From assembly GCA_004213885.1 (NCBI GenBank), contig SGYL01000012.1, positions 1 to 49,213 on the forward strand: a DNA stretch of 49,213 nucleotides. The letters run 5' to 3'. The translations under genes and the position numbers were made by a program. The stretch comes from Alphaproteobacteria bacterium (GTDB lineage: Bacteria > Pseudomonadota > Alphaproteobacteria > Puniceispirillales > Marisalimonadaceae). The notes under the pieces are model-generated. The model was not told the origin of the DNA and ran no database searches. It saw only the letters and a program-made list of their open reading frames with translations. Positions 36,068-44,347 of the stretch are shown piece after piece. How positions within the stretch are numbered: the first letter of the stretch is position 1; the number at the start of each line of letters is the position of its first letter.

Positions 36068-37669
36068 ATGAGCATCTTAAAATCTAATTTATCAGTAACT
36101 AGTGATATTTTTTTAAAAAATAAAAATGAAATGCTATCAAAGATTGATGAAATCAAAAAGGTGAAAGATTTTGCTTTTAAAGGTGGTGTTAAAAAGTTTA
36201 ATAAAAAAACTTCTAAAGAAAAAAAATTGCTCCCTAGAATGCGAATTACTCAATTACTTGATAAAAACTCTACTTTTTTAGAAATTGGAGCATTAGCTGG
36301 ACATGAACTTTACGACAACGAGTGTCCTGGAGGTGGTATAATTACAGGCATTGGAAAAGTTCATGACTTGAATGTAATGATAATTTGCAATGATTACACG
36401 GTAAAAGGTGGTACATATTACCCCATAACTGTAAAAAAACATTTAAGAGCTCAAGAAATTGCAATGCAAAATAACTTACCTTGTATATATCTGGTTGATT
36501 CAGGAGGAGCAAATCTTCCAAATCAAGACGAAGTTTTTCCGGATAGAGATCATTTTGGGAGAATTTTTTATAATCAATCAAAAATGTCTTCTAAGAATAT
36601 AATGCAAGTCGCAGTTGTTATGGGAAGTTGTACTGCTGGTGGAGCGTATGTCCCAGCAATGTCTGATGAAACTATTATTGTAAAAAACCAAGGTACTATT
36701 TTTTTAGCAGGGCCGCCTCTAGTGAAAGCAGCAATTGGTGAAAACATCTCTGCAGAAGATTTAGGAGGTGGCAAAGTTCATACAGAAATTTCAGGTGTTG
36801 CTGACTATCTTGCAGATGATGATTATCATGCTTTAGAATTAACTCGCCAATGCATTAAAAATGCAAATATTACTCAGAAAAAATTTGATCTAAAAACAAA
36901 GTTACCACTATATGACAATGAAGAATTAGTTGGAATTGTCCCAAGTGATCTGAAGAAGCCATTTGATATAAATGAAATTATAATGAGGATAATTGATGAT
37001 TCTAATATAGATGAATTTAAACCAAACTATGGAAAAACTCTTGTAACAGGTTTTGCAAAAATAAACCAAATCAGTTGCGGAATAATAGCCAACAATGGCG
37101 TTTTATTTTCTGAGAGTGCACAAAAAGGAACCCATTTTATTCAACTTTGTAGTAAGAGAAAAATACCCATTATATTTATTCAAAATATTACCGGTTTTAT
37201 GGTTGGCAAACAAGCCGAACATACTGGTATTGCTAAGAACGGCGCTAAATTAATTAATGCTGTTTCAAATTCAAAATCTCCTAAAATAACTATCATCGTA
37301 GGAGGTAGTTTTGGAGCTGGTAATTATGGTATGTGTGGAAGAGCGTTTCAGCCCAATTTTTTATGGATTTGGCCAAGTTCAAAAATATCAGTCATGGGTG
37401 GAGAACAAGCAGCAAATGTTTTACTTCAGCTTAAAAAAATAAATTTTAAAAAGAAAAACAAAGACTGGAATGAAAAGATGGAAAAAGAGTTTTTTTCAAA
37501 ATTGGTCAAACAATTTGATTATCAATCAAATCCACTTTATTCATCTTCAAGATTATGGGATGATGGGATAATAGATCCAAGAGATACTAGAAATATAATT
37601 TCAGAGTGTCTACAAATAAGTTTGAACTCGAAAATTAAAGAAACAAAATTTGGTCTTTTTAGAATGTAG
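36068..37669 (+). CDS. mccB: Methylcrotonyl-CoA carboxylase, carboxyltransferase (beta) subunit
   Basis: A 533-aa carboxyltransferase. MCC-beta features include ELYDNECPGGGIITGIG, YLVDSGGANLPNQDEVFPDRDHFGRIF, MGSCTAGGAYVPAMSDE, and GSFGAGNYGMCGRAFQPNFLWIWP near the C-terminus. It transfers carboxyl from biotin to 3-methylcrotonyl-CoA. I start at the ATG at 36068, which follows a GAAGGA box; the longer frame overlaps ivd. The biotin-carrying alpha subunit, normally in the same operon, is absent from the window. Confidence 0.93.
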   Translation: MSILKSNLSVTSDIFLKNKNEMLSKIDEIKKVKDFAFKGGVKKFNKKTSKEKKLLPRMRITQLLDKNSTFLEIGALAGHELYDNECPGGGIITGIGKVHDLNVMIICNDYTVKGGTYYPITVKKHLRAQEIAMQNNLPCIYLVDSGGANLPNQDEVFPDRDHFGRIFYNQSKMSSKNIMQVAVVMGSCTAGGAYVPAMSDETIIVKNQGTIFLAGPPLVKAAIGENISAEDLGGGKVHTEISGVADYLADDDYHALELTRQCIKNANITQKKFDLKTKLPLYDNEELVGIVPSDLKKPFDINEIIMRIIDDSNIDEFKPNYGKTLVTGFAKINQISCGIIANNGVLFSESAQKGTHFIQLCSKRKIPIIFIQNITGFMVGKQAEHTGIAKNGAKLINAVSNSKSPKITIIVGGSFGAGNYGMCGRAFQPNFLWIWPSSKISVMGGEQAANVLLQLKKINFKKKNKDWNEKMEKEFFSKLVKQFDYQSNPLYSSSRLWDDGIIDPRDTRNIISECLQISLNSKIKETKFGLFRM

Positions 37670-37676
37670 AATTTTT

Positions 37677-38462
37677 ATGAATTTCAAGAAGCTTATAGTT
37701 ACAAAAATTAATAATATTACTACTGAAATTAAGTTAAACGATCCAGATGTTCATAATGCTCTTACGCTCGATATCATAAACGAGTTAAGCCTTTGCGTTG
37801 ATGAGTTATCACGAGACACATCATCTCTTATTTTAATTTCAGCAAACGGAAAAAGTTTTTGTGCTGGAGGTGATTTATCATGGATGAAAAAACAACTATC
37901 TGCACCAAGAGAGAATAGAATTAAAGAAGCATCTAAACTTGCTGACTTACTTCTAAAACTTTACAATTGTCCTAAAACTATAATTGGCAAAGTAGAAGGT
38001 AATACCTTTGGTGGTGGTGTTGGGATCATGTCAATATGCGATTTTGTTTTTTCAGTTAAAGATATCAAGATTGCATTAACAGAAGCAAAACTTGGCCTTA
38101 TACCAGCAACAATAAGTCCTTATGTAGTTAGAAAAATTGGTGAAAAAAACTCAATCCACTTATTTACATCTGCAAAAATTTTTGCACCTGAAGATGGAGT
38201 TAAATTTGGATTGATTGATTTTATATATGAAAAAAATGAAATTAACTCTAAAATATCAGAGTTTTTAGACAGCTTTAAGAATTCAGCTCCGAATTCAATT
38301 TTACAATCAAAAAAACTAGTGAGAGATTTATCTTATCCTATTAATCAAAATATTGTAGATCTTACAATTAACAAACTAGCAGATATATGGGACACTAAAG
38401 AAGCTGAAGAGGGTATAAACGCTTTTTTTAATAAAAAAAAACCTAATTGGATTAAGGAGTGA
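37677..38462 (+). CDS. Enoyl-CoA hydratase/isomerase, methylglutaconyl-CoA hydratase-like
   Basis: A 261-aa crotonase-family protein. The oxyanion-hole regions are SANGKSFCAGGDLSWMKK and GNTFGGGVGIMSICDF, with the acidic residue in TEAKLGLIPATIS where the hydratase glutamate sits. Position after mccB suggests LiuC activity (3-methylglutaconyl-CoA to HMG-CoA). The start is the ATG at 37677; the frame extended to 37650 overlaps mccB and adds MVFLECRIF, which is unlikely. The stop overlaps the extended frame of the next gene. Confidence 0.88.
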   Translation: MNFKKLIVTKINNITTEIKLNDPDVHNALTLDIINELSLCVDELSRDTSSLILISANGKSFCAGGDLSWMKKQLSAPRENRIKEASKLADLLLKLYNCPKTIIGKVEGNTFGGGVGIMSICDFVFSVKDIKIALTEAKLGLIPATISPYVVRKIGEKNSIHLFTSAKIFAPEDGVKFGLIDFIYEKNEINSKISEFLDSFKNSAPNSILQSKKLVRDLSYPINQNIVDLTINKLADIWDTKEAEEGINAFFNKKKPNWIKE

Positions 38463-38464
38463 TA

Positions 38465-39061
38465 ATGACTAAAATACCAAGACAATTGGCAAAAAATAAA
38501 ATCACAAGTTTAAATCTTAAAAATAAGAAAAAAACAAAAGATGATTTAAATGCTGAAAATTATTTAAAAATTGTTAAGGAAAAAATTGGATTTATCCCAA
38601 ATGTTTTAGCTGCATTCTCTAATTTTCCAAAACAGTTTGAAGGTTTTACCAAATTATACAATTCTATTATGTTAGGAGATTCTGGTTTAACAAAGTTAGA
38701 AAGAGAAATGATAGCAGTTACTGTTTCATCTTTAAATCACTGCTATTACTGTATAGTTGCACATGGGTCAGCTGTAAGAGAATTATCTGGAGATCCTCAG
38801 TTAGGAGAAAGATTAATTTCAAACTTAGAAGCAACAAAATTAGCAAAAAAGCACCAAGTAATGCTCAGATATGTTAAAGAGCTTACAAAAAATCCTTCTG
38901 ACGTAAATAAGAAATTAAGGGATGAATTGAGTAAAAATGGTTTTTCTGACAGAGATATTTGGGACATAAGTTTAATCACTGGTTTTTTTAATATGACAAA
39001 CAGACTAGCTATCGCTACTGAAATGGAGCCAAATGATATTTATCACTCATCTCATAGATAA
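38465..39061 (+). CDS. AhpD-like carboxymuconolactone decarboxylase family protein
   Basis: A 198-aa protein of the uncharacterised peroxidase-related group. The redox motif HCYYCIVAHG gives Cys93 and Cys96 with His100, as in AhpD. The C-terminal GFSDRDIWDISLITGFFNMTNRLA is typical of the group. It probably reduces peroxides or serves as a thiol-redox partner; the function within an acyl-CoA operon is not clear. The start is the ATG at 38465, preceded by AAGGAG. Confidence 0.85.
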   Translation: MTKIPRQLAKNKITSLNLKNKKKTKDDLNAENYLKIVKEKIGFIPNVLAAFSNFPKQFEGFTKLYNSIMLGDSGLTKLEREMIAVTVSSLNHCYYCIVAHGSAVRELSGDPQLGERLISNLEATKLAKKHQVMLRYVKELTKNPSDVNKKLRDELSKNGFSDRDIWDISLITGFFNMTNRLAIATEMEPNDIYHSSHR

Positions 39062-39066
39062 TATTC

Positions 39067-40233
39067 ATGCTATTTGAACTAACAGAAACACAAAAAAATA
39101 TTGTTGAAGCAGCTAAAAAAATTTCATCAAGATTTGATGATAATTATTGGTTAGATTTAGATTTAAAATCAGAGTTTCCTTTTGAATTCTATAATGAAGT
39201 TGCAAAAAGCGGTTGGTTGGGCATGTGTATGCCTGAAGAATACGGAGGAGCTAATTTAGGCATTCAAGAAGCCGCTCTTTTTATGCAAAATATTACTAGA
39301 AATGGTGGCGGAATGTCTGCTGCATCATCAATACATATTAATATCTTTGGGCCACACCCTATAGTTGTTCATGGGACTAAAACACAAAAAAAGAATTGGT
39401 TACCTAACTTGATCTCTGGAAATGACAAAACATGTTTTGGAGTAACAGAACCTGATGCTGGATTAGATACTGGAAAAATAAAAACTACAGCAAGTAAAAT
39501 CCAAGGTGGATATTTAATAAACGGACAAAAAATTTGGACCTCAACAGCAAAAATTGCAAATAAAATTCTACTTTTAGCAAGAACATCTGAATTAGGAGAA
39601 ACAAAAAGTAATATTGATGGATTGACTTTATTTTACACAGATTTTGACAGCACAAAAATTGAAGTAAGAGAGATAAAAAAAATGGGGAGAGGTTCAGTTG
39701 ATAGTAATCAAATCTTTTTTGACAATTTAGAAATATCTGAAGAAGACCGAATAGGAGAAGAAGGCAAAGGCTTTAGATATATTTTAGATAGCTTAAATCC
39801 TGAAAGAATATTAATTGCAGCAGAAGCTCTAGGCATTGGAAAAGATGCTCTAGAAAAAGCTGTAAAATACGCTAATGAGAGAATTGTATTTGATAGACCG
39901 ATTGGCAAAAATCAAAGTATTCAACATCCTTTAGCTGAATTGTGGATAGAACTTGAGGCTGCTGAATTATTAATATCAAAAGCTGCCTATCAATATGATA
40001 AAGGTCAAAATTCTGGAGGGCTTGCAAATGCTGCAAAATATTACGCTGCAGAAGTAGCATTTAAAACAGCAACTCAAGCTGTTGTAACTTTGGGAGGGAT
40101 GGGATATGCAAAAGAGTATCATGTTGAAAGATTATTAAGAGAATCCTTAATACCAAAGTTAGCACCTGTTAGTTCACAAATGATATTAAATTACATATCA
40201 GAAAAAATACTTCATTTACCAAGATCATACTAA
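39067..40233 (+). CDS. Acyl-CoA dehydrogenase (second copy, substrate unknown)
   Basis: A 388-aa flavoprotein. FAD-binding features include CFGVTEPDAGLDTGKIKT and NGQKIWTST, and the C-terminal TLGGMGYAKEYHVERLLRES. The candidate catalytic base is Glu246 in NPERILIAAEALG, the same helix position as in isovaleryl-type enzymes; the C-terminal position reads KLAPVSSQM, with no Glu. The substrate cannot be named, but branched acyl-CoA is plausible. It is followed 20 nt later by a CoA-transferase, a pairing often seen in acid-degradation modules. Confidence 0.9.
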   Translation: MLFELTETQKNIVEAAKKISSRFDDNYWLDLDLKSEFPFEFYNEVAKSGWLGMCMPEEYGGANLGIQEAALFMQNITRNGGGMSAASSIHINIFGPHPIVVHGTKTQKKNWLPNLISGNDKTCFGVTEPDAGLDTGKIKTTASKIQGGYLINGQKIWTSTAKIANKILLLARTSELGETKSNIDGLTLFYTDFDSTKIEVREIKKMGRGSVDSNQIFFDNLEISEEDRIGEEGKGFRYILDSLNPERILIAAEALGIGKDALEKAVKYANERIVFDRPIGKNQSIQHPLAELWIELEAAELLISKAAYQYDKGQNSGGLANAAKYYAAEVAFKTATQAVVTLGGMGYAKEYHVERLLRESLIPKLAPVSSQMILNYISEKILHLPRSY

Positions 40234-40253
40234 TTAAAACCATAGGAAATAAA

Positions 40254-41450
40254 ATGGAACATGCTTTGGAAAATTTAAAAATAATAGATCTAACTAGAGT
40301 TCTTGGAGGACCTTATGCAACTCAAATTCTTGCTGATCATGGAGCCGATGTTATAAAAGTAGAAGCTCACATCGGTGACGAGGTGAGAGGATGGGGGCCA
40401 CCATTTTCAAATGGAATGGCGTCTTATTTTATAAATGTAAATAGAAATAAAAGATCAATTGCAATTGATTTATTATCAGATAAAGGAAAAGAAATATTAA
40501 TTAAACTTCTGGAAGATGCAGATGTTCTTATTGAAAATTTTAAAACAGGGACAATGGAAAAATGGGGTTTAGGATATGAAGAAGTTTTAAAAGAAAAATT
40601 TCCAAAACTAATTCATTGTAGAATTTCCGGTTTTGGTCAAGATGGTCCACTAGGTGGAGCACCTGGTTATGATGCAATTGTTCAAGCGATGACTGGAATG
40701 ATGTCCATAAATGGAACACCAGAAAGTGGTAGTGTAAGAATGGGAGCACCCTTTGTAGATATGGGCACTGGTTTATACTCTGCAATTGGAATATTAATGG
40801 CTTTACAAGAAAGAAACATCTCCAATAAAGGCCAGTATCTTGACATGACATTGTATGATTCTTCTCTAGCTTTAATGCATCCTCACAATGCAAATTTTTT
40901 TCTCAGTAAAAAGCCTGGAAAAGCTACAGGAAACTCTCATCCTAACATATCTCCATATGACAAATTCGATACAGCTACTAATGAAATTTTTATGGGAATA
41001 GGAAACGATGCCGGATTTGCAAGACTCTGTAAAGCACTCAATTTGGATAACTTAATAGACGATGATAGATTTAAAACTAATGCAGATAGAGTTAAAAATA
41101 GATTAGAATTAACAGATTATTTACAAAATGCACTTAAAGATGTTGATGGTAACTCTTTTTCAGAAAAACTTTTAAATGCAGGTGTTCCAGCTGGTCCAGT
41201 CAGGAACATGGAAGAAGCTATCAATCATCCTCAGACAAAAGAAAGACAAATGGTTCTTCATAAAGATGAATATCAAGGTATAGCTTCTCCAATAAAGTTT
41301 AGCAGATCAAAATCAGTTGGCGTTAAAAATATACCACCTCAAATTGGTGAACATACAAATGAAATTTTATTGGAGTTAAATTATACAAAAGGCGAAATAG
41401 AAAATTTAGTTAGTTCTAATGTAGTAAAATTAACATCATCAAGTGATTAA
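40254..41450 (+). CDS. Family III (CaiB/BaiF) CoA-transferase
   Basis: A 398-aa enzyme moving CoA between carboxylic acids. The catalytic aspartate is Asp169 in GAPFVDMGTG, matching the family position. The N-terminal IIDLTRVLGGPYATQILADHGADVIKVE and NVNRNKRSIAIDL are typical. Substrates are unknown; with the preceding acyl-CoA dehydrogenase it likely activates a short acid for oxidation. It overlaps the convergent aroE-like gene by 12 nt. Confidence 0.92.
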   Translation: MEHALENLKIIDLTRVLGGPYATQILADHGADVIKVEAHIGDEVRGWGPPFSNGMASYFINVNRNKRSIAIDLLSDKGKEILIKLLEDADVLIENFKTGTMEKWGLGYEEVLKEKFPKLIHCRISGFGQDGPLGGAPGYDAIVQAMTGMMSINGTPESGSVRMGAPFVDMGTGLYSAIGILMALQERNISNKGQYLDMTLYDSSLALMHPHNANFFLSKKPGKATGNSHPNISPYDKFDTATNEIFMGIGNDAGFARLCKALNLDNLIDDDRFKTNADRVKNRLELTDYLQNALKDVDGNSFSEKLLNAGVPAGPVRNMEEAINHPQTKERQMVLHKDEYQGIASPIKFSRSKSVGVKNIPPQIGEHTNEILLELNYTKGEIENLVSSNVVKLTSSSD

Positions 41451-42290
41451 TTTTTTAAAATAGTACTCTCTTATATTGTTATAATTACTCATGATTTTTT
41501 TTCTTAATTTTTCTTGTTCTGTAAAAATTATAAATGACTCTATTCCTTGAAATAAAAAAAGATCAATGCCAGTGATTATTTTTGCCCCACTATTCTCTGA
41601 ATTTTTTAAAAAAGTTGTCATAGCAGGTGTGTAAACTACATCAAAAGACCATTGCTTACTATTTAATTTCAACCCATCGAATGGGTTTCCAGGAGTGTTA
41701 ATATGGCCCTGCTCAGAGCAATTTAAAAATCCATCAAATTCATGCTGATTTTCTATCAACTCACCTAACTTTATTGAATATACCTGTTCGTTTTGTTTCT
41801 TTAAATCCTCTATTAATTTTTCTAATTTAATGTTATCATTTTCAATTATGTAAAGTTCTTTAACTCCTAATTTTAATAAAGCAAAACAAACTGATTTTCC
41901 AACTCCACCACCTCCTAAAATAACTAATTTTAAAGGTTCTTTATTAAAATTAAATTTATAAGTATTAAGAAAACCAGTGAAATCTGTATTATGTGCAGTC
42001 ATATATTCATTGATTAAAATAAGATTGGTTGATTTTACTAACTTTGTTTCTTCGCTTAATTTAATTGAATGCTCTAATGCTAGTTCTTTAAAAGGGTAGG
42101 TAACATTAATCCCAAAAATATTCTTTTCTTTTATTTGGCTTAAAAATTTTTTGAAATTAAAATTTGTTTTTGAAGCTTGATCAAAAAGCTCGTACTTAAT
42201 ATCAAACCCAAATTCAATTCCTAATTTTGTGATAAGATTAGGCATTTCAGATCTTGATATATTGTTTCCTAATAAACCTAATTTAATCAT
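41439..42290 (-). CDS. aroE: Shikimate dehydrogenase-family protein
   Basis: A 283-aa protein. The substrate site has SRSEMP (usually SxSP), NVTYPFKELAL with the catalytic lysine, and HNTDFTGF. The nucleotide-binding loop is ILGGGGVGKSVCFALLKLG. It reduces 3-dehydroshikimate to shikimate, or acts on quinate. The serine motif SRSEMP instead of the more usual SLSP is a variant that may indicate a paralogue (shikimate/quinate dehydrogenase-like). It is separated by 12 nt from NrtS. Confidence 0.82.
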   Translation of the reverse strand: MIKLGLLGNNISRSEMPNLITKLGIEFGFDIKYELFDQASKTNFNFKKFLSQIKEKNIFGINVTYPFKELALEHSIKLSEETKLVKSTNLILINEYMTAHNTDFTGFLNTYKFNFNKEPLKLVILGGGGVGKSVCFALLKLGVKELYIIENDNIKLEKLIEDLKKQNEQVYSIKLGELIENQHEFDGFLNCSEQGHINTPGNPFDGLKLNSKQWSFDVVYTPAMTTFLKNSENSGAKIITGIDLFLFQGIESFIIFTEQEKLRKKIMSNYNNIREYYFKKLIT

Positions 42291-42302
42291 AAATAATAAT
42301 TA

Positions 42303-42530
42303 TTACATTGCAGATATGTTCTGTTCTTTTTTAATTGCCATTACAGATGAAAATGAAGAAACACAGTACGGAACACAAAAGGTAATTATTATTTTGATCC
42401 AGTTGTTGCTAGTCATCTCACCCTTAATGATATGATCACCATGATTTATTCCAGCTAAAATAACACCAACAATTAAAGCAATTTTAAAAGCCCTAAATGC
42501 AACGTCTTTTCTTACAAATAATTCTACCAT
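42303..42530 (-). CDS. nrtS: NrtS-type nitrate/nitrite transporter
   Basis: A 75-aa protein with two membrane helices: ALIVGVILAGINHGDHIIKG and IIITFCVPYCVSSFSSVMA. The pair of conserved segments I-N-H-G-D and V-P-Y-C-V-S matches the small NrtS family, described in marine bacteria as a nitrate/nitrite transporter. The start is the ATG at 42528-42530 with GAGGA upstream; a longer frame to 42566 is less likely. It is co-directional with the aroE-like gene. Confidence 0.8.
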   Translation of the reverse strand: MVELFVRKDVAFRAFKIALIVGVILAGINHGDHIIKGEMTSNNWIKIIITFCVPYCVSSFSSVMAIKKEQNISAM

Positions 42531-42597
42531 AATGTCCTCAATTTTTGTAACCTTACTATAGATCATAATATTTAAAAATAAAGTGTAAGGTATTCGT

Positions 42598-42906
42598 ATG
42601 TTAGTAAAAATATTTGTTAGAACATTTTCAAGTAATGAAGACTGTGAACTTTTCGAGTCTATGCTAGAAACAAAATGGCCATCTCTTCTTCAAACTGTTA
42701 AAGGTGTAAGATTTAGATCATTGAAAAACCCAAATACACCTAATGTAAGTGTAGTTATTTGGGAATTTCCAGATAAAGAAATTATGAGAAATATTGAAAA
42801 ACTTATTCAAGAAAATATTCAAAAGTATGTAAAGACCCTAACACCCAAAACTATTGAATTTACTGGAGTTGTTACACAAGATCTTGGGGACTTGTCATTT
42901 AATTAA
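42598..42906 (+). CDS. Conserved-looking small protein, possibly ferredoxin-like (ABM) fold
   Basis: A 102-aa protein I do not recognise by name. The pattern of an initial strand (MLVKIFVRTF), a helix with acidic residues (EDCELFESMLE), a strand (VRFRSLKNP), another strand (VSVVIWEFPD) and a helix (MRNIEKLIQENIQ) suggests a small alpha/beta barrel as in antibiotic-monooxygenase-type proteins; this is inference. TAAGG precedes the ATG. It ends 5 nt before the livF stop on the other strand. Confidence 0.7.
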   Translation: MLVKIFVRTFSSNEDCELFESMLETKWPSLLQTVKGVRFRSLKNPNTPNVSVVIWEFPDKEIMRNIEKLIQENIQKYVKTLTPKTIEFTGVVTQDLGDLSFN

Positions 42907-42911
42907 AATAT

Positions 42912-43601
42912 TTAAACAGATAAATATTTCTTAACAATCTGATCGGTTAATAAATAAGGTTTTCCATTCCAAGCATTTTCTCCTCTGTCAAGAATATATA
43001 GCATATCTGCAATTTGTTTTATTTTGTTCAAGTATTTATCTACTAAAATTATTGAAACATCCTTTTTTTTAATTTCAGAGATAATTGTCCATATCTCATT
43101 TCTTATATTTGGTGATAGGCCTTCGGTTGCTTCATCTAAAATTAACATCTTTGGATTAGTCATAAGAGTTCTTGCAATTGCTAACATTTGCTGTTCACCA
43201 CCAGATAAAGAATTTGACATTTGAGTTAAACGTTCAGATAACCGTGGAAAAATTTTTTTTATTTTATTTAGATCCCAATAACCTTTTCTAGAAGCAACAA
43301 TCAAGTTTTCTTCAACAGTAAGATTTGAAAAAATCCTTCTGCCTTCAGGCACTAAACCGATACCTAATTTAGATATTTCATAGGTTGGTAAATTTGAAAT
43401 TAAATTATTTTTAAAAAATATTTTACCTGAAACTTTTTCGATTATCCCACATACTGAATGTAAAGTAGTTGTTTTTCCCATTCCATTTCTACCCAGTAAG
43501 GCAACAATTTCTCCTTCTTTAATTTCAATATCCACTTCATTTAGTACACGGGTATCACCATACCAAGCACTTAATTTTTCAATCTTAAGAAGTGTGCTCA
43601 A
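42912..43601 (-). CDS. livF: Branched-chain amino acid-type ABC transporter ATPase LivF
   Basis: A 229-aa ATPase. Walker A is GRNGMGKTT, the signature is LSGGEQQM, Walker B is MLILDEATEGLSP, as in LivF (DE.xEGL.P). It pairs with LivG to power the importer encoded upstream. It overlaps livG by 4 nt and is the last gene of the unit. Confidence 0.95.
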   Translation of the reverse strand: MSTLLKIEKLSAWYGDTRVLNEVDIEIKEGEIVALLGRNGMGKTTTLHSVCGIIEKVSGKIFFKNNLISNLPTYEISKLGIGLVPEGRRIFSNLTVEENLIVASRKGYWDLNKIKKIFPRLSERLTQMSNSLSGGEQQMLAIARTLMTNPKMLILDEATEGLSPNIRNEIWTIISEIKKKDVSIILVDKYLNKIKQIADMLYILDRGENAWNGKPYLLTDQIVKKYLSV

Positions 43602-44347
43602 TTTTCATCCCCAAGATAAACTTCCTGAACTTTGGCATTTGACTTTATTTCTTTTTCATTTCCAGAAGCAATTAAACTTCCATAATCTAAAACTGATATC
43701 CTGTCAGCTAATGCAAATACTGATTCCATATCATGTTCTATAAGTAAAATCGGAGCTTTAACTTTTAATTTTTTAAACAAGTCAATCATTAATTGTGATG
43801 ATGTTTTATCTAATCCAGCCATTGGCTCATCAAAAAGTAATAACTTTGGATTCATGGATAGCGCTAAACTTATCTCAAGTTTTCTTTTATCACCATGACT
43901 TAAAGTACTTACTAAATCATTAGCCTTATTTGTTAAATCAACAATTTTAAGTAAATCAAATGCTTCATCGCTATAATCTTTATTTCTATAGATATTATTT
44001 AATGGATTTAAATAACCTCCATCTCTACCCAAAAGGGATAATCTTAAATTATCAATAACTTTAAATGAATTTATAACAGAAGAAATTTGAAAACTTCTAG
44101 CAATACCCATTCTTGACCTATGTTCAGCTGAATAATTGGAAATATTAATTTCTTCAAGATAAATTTGACCACTATCTTGTTTTAAAAATCCTGAAATTTG
44201 TTTAACTAATGTTGACTTACCAGAACCATTGGGACCTATTAAGGCATGAATTTCATTTTTAAATAAATTTAAATTTAAGTTATTATTAGCTTTTACAGCT
44301 CCGAATGATTTACTAAGGTTATCAATTTTAAGAACTGGTTTTTTCAT
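43598..44347 (-). CDS. livG: Branched-chain amino acid-type ABC transporter ATPase LivG
   Basis: A 249-aa ATPase. Walker A is GPNGSGKST, the signature is LSHGDKRKLEI (family LSxGxQR variant), Walker B is LLLFDEPMAGLD, followed by LLIEHDMESVFALAD, typical of LivG. Its start overlaps the end of livM by 20 nt, so translation is probably coupled. Confidence 0.95.
   Translation of the reverse strand: MKKPVLKIDNLSKSFGAVKANNNLNLNLFKNEIHALIGPNGSGKSTLVKQISGFLKQDSGQIYLEEINISNYSAEHRSRMGIARSFQISSVINSFKVIDNLRLSLLGRDGGYLNPLNNIYRNKDYSDEAFDLLKIVDLTNKANDLVSTLSHGDKRKLEISLALSMNPKLLLFDEPMAGLDKTSSQLMIDLFKKLKVKAPILLIEHDMESVFALADRISVLDYGSLIASGNEKEIKSNAKVQEVYLGDEN

Noticed and set aside
40540..40893. 117-aa minus-strand ORF inside the CoA-transferase gene
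   Set aside because: Low-complexity His/Leu/Gln-rich shadow of a gene with intact catalytic motifs on the other strand.
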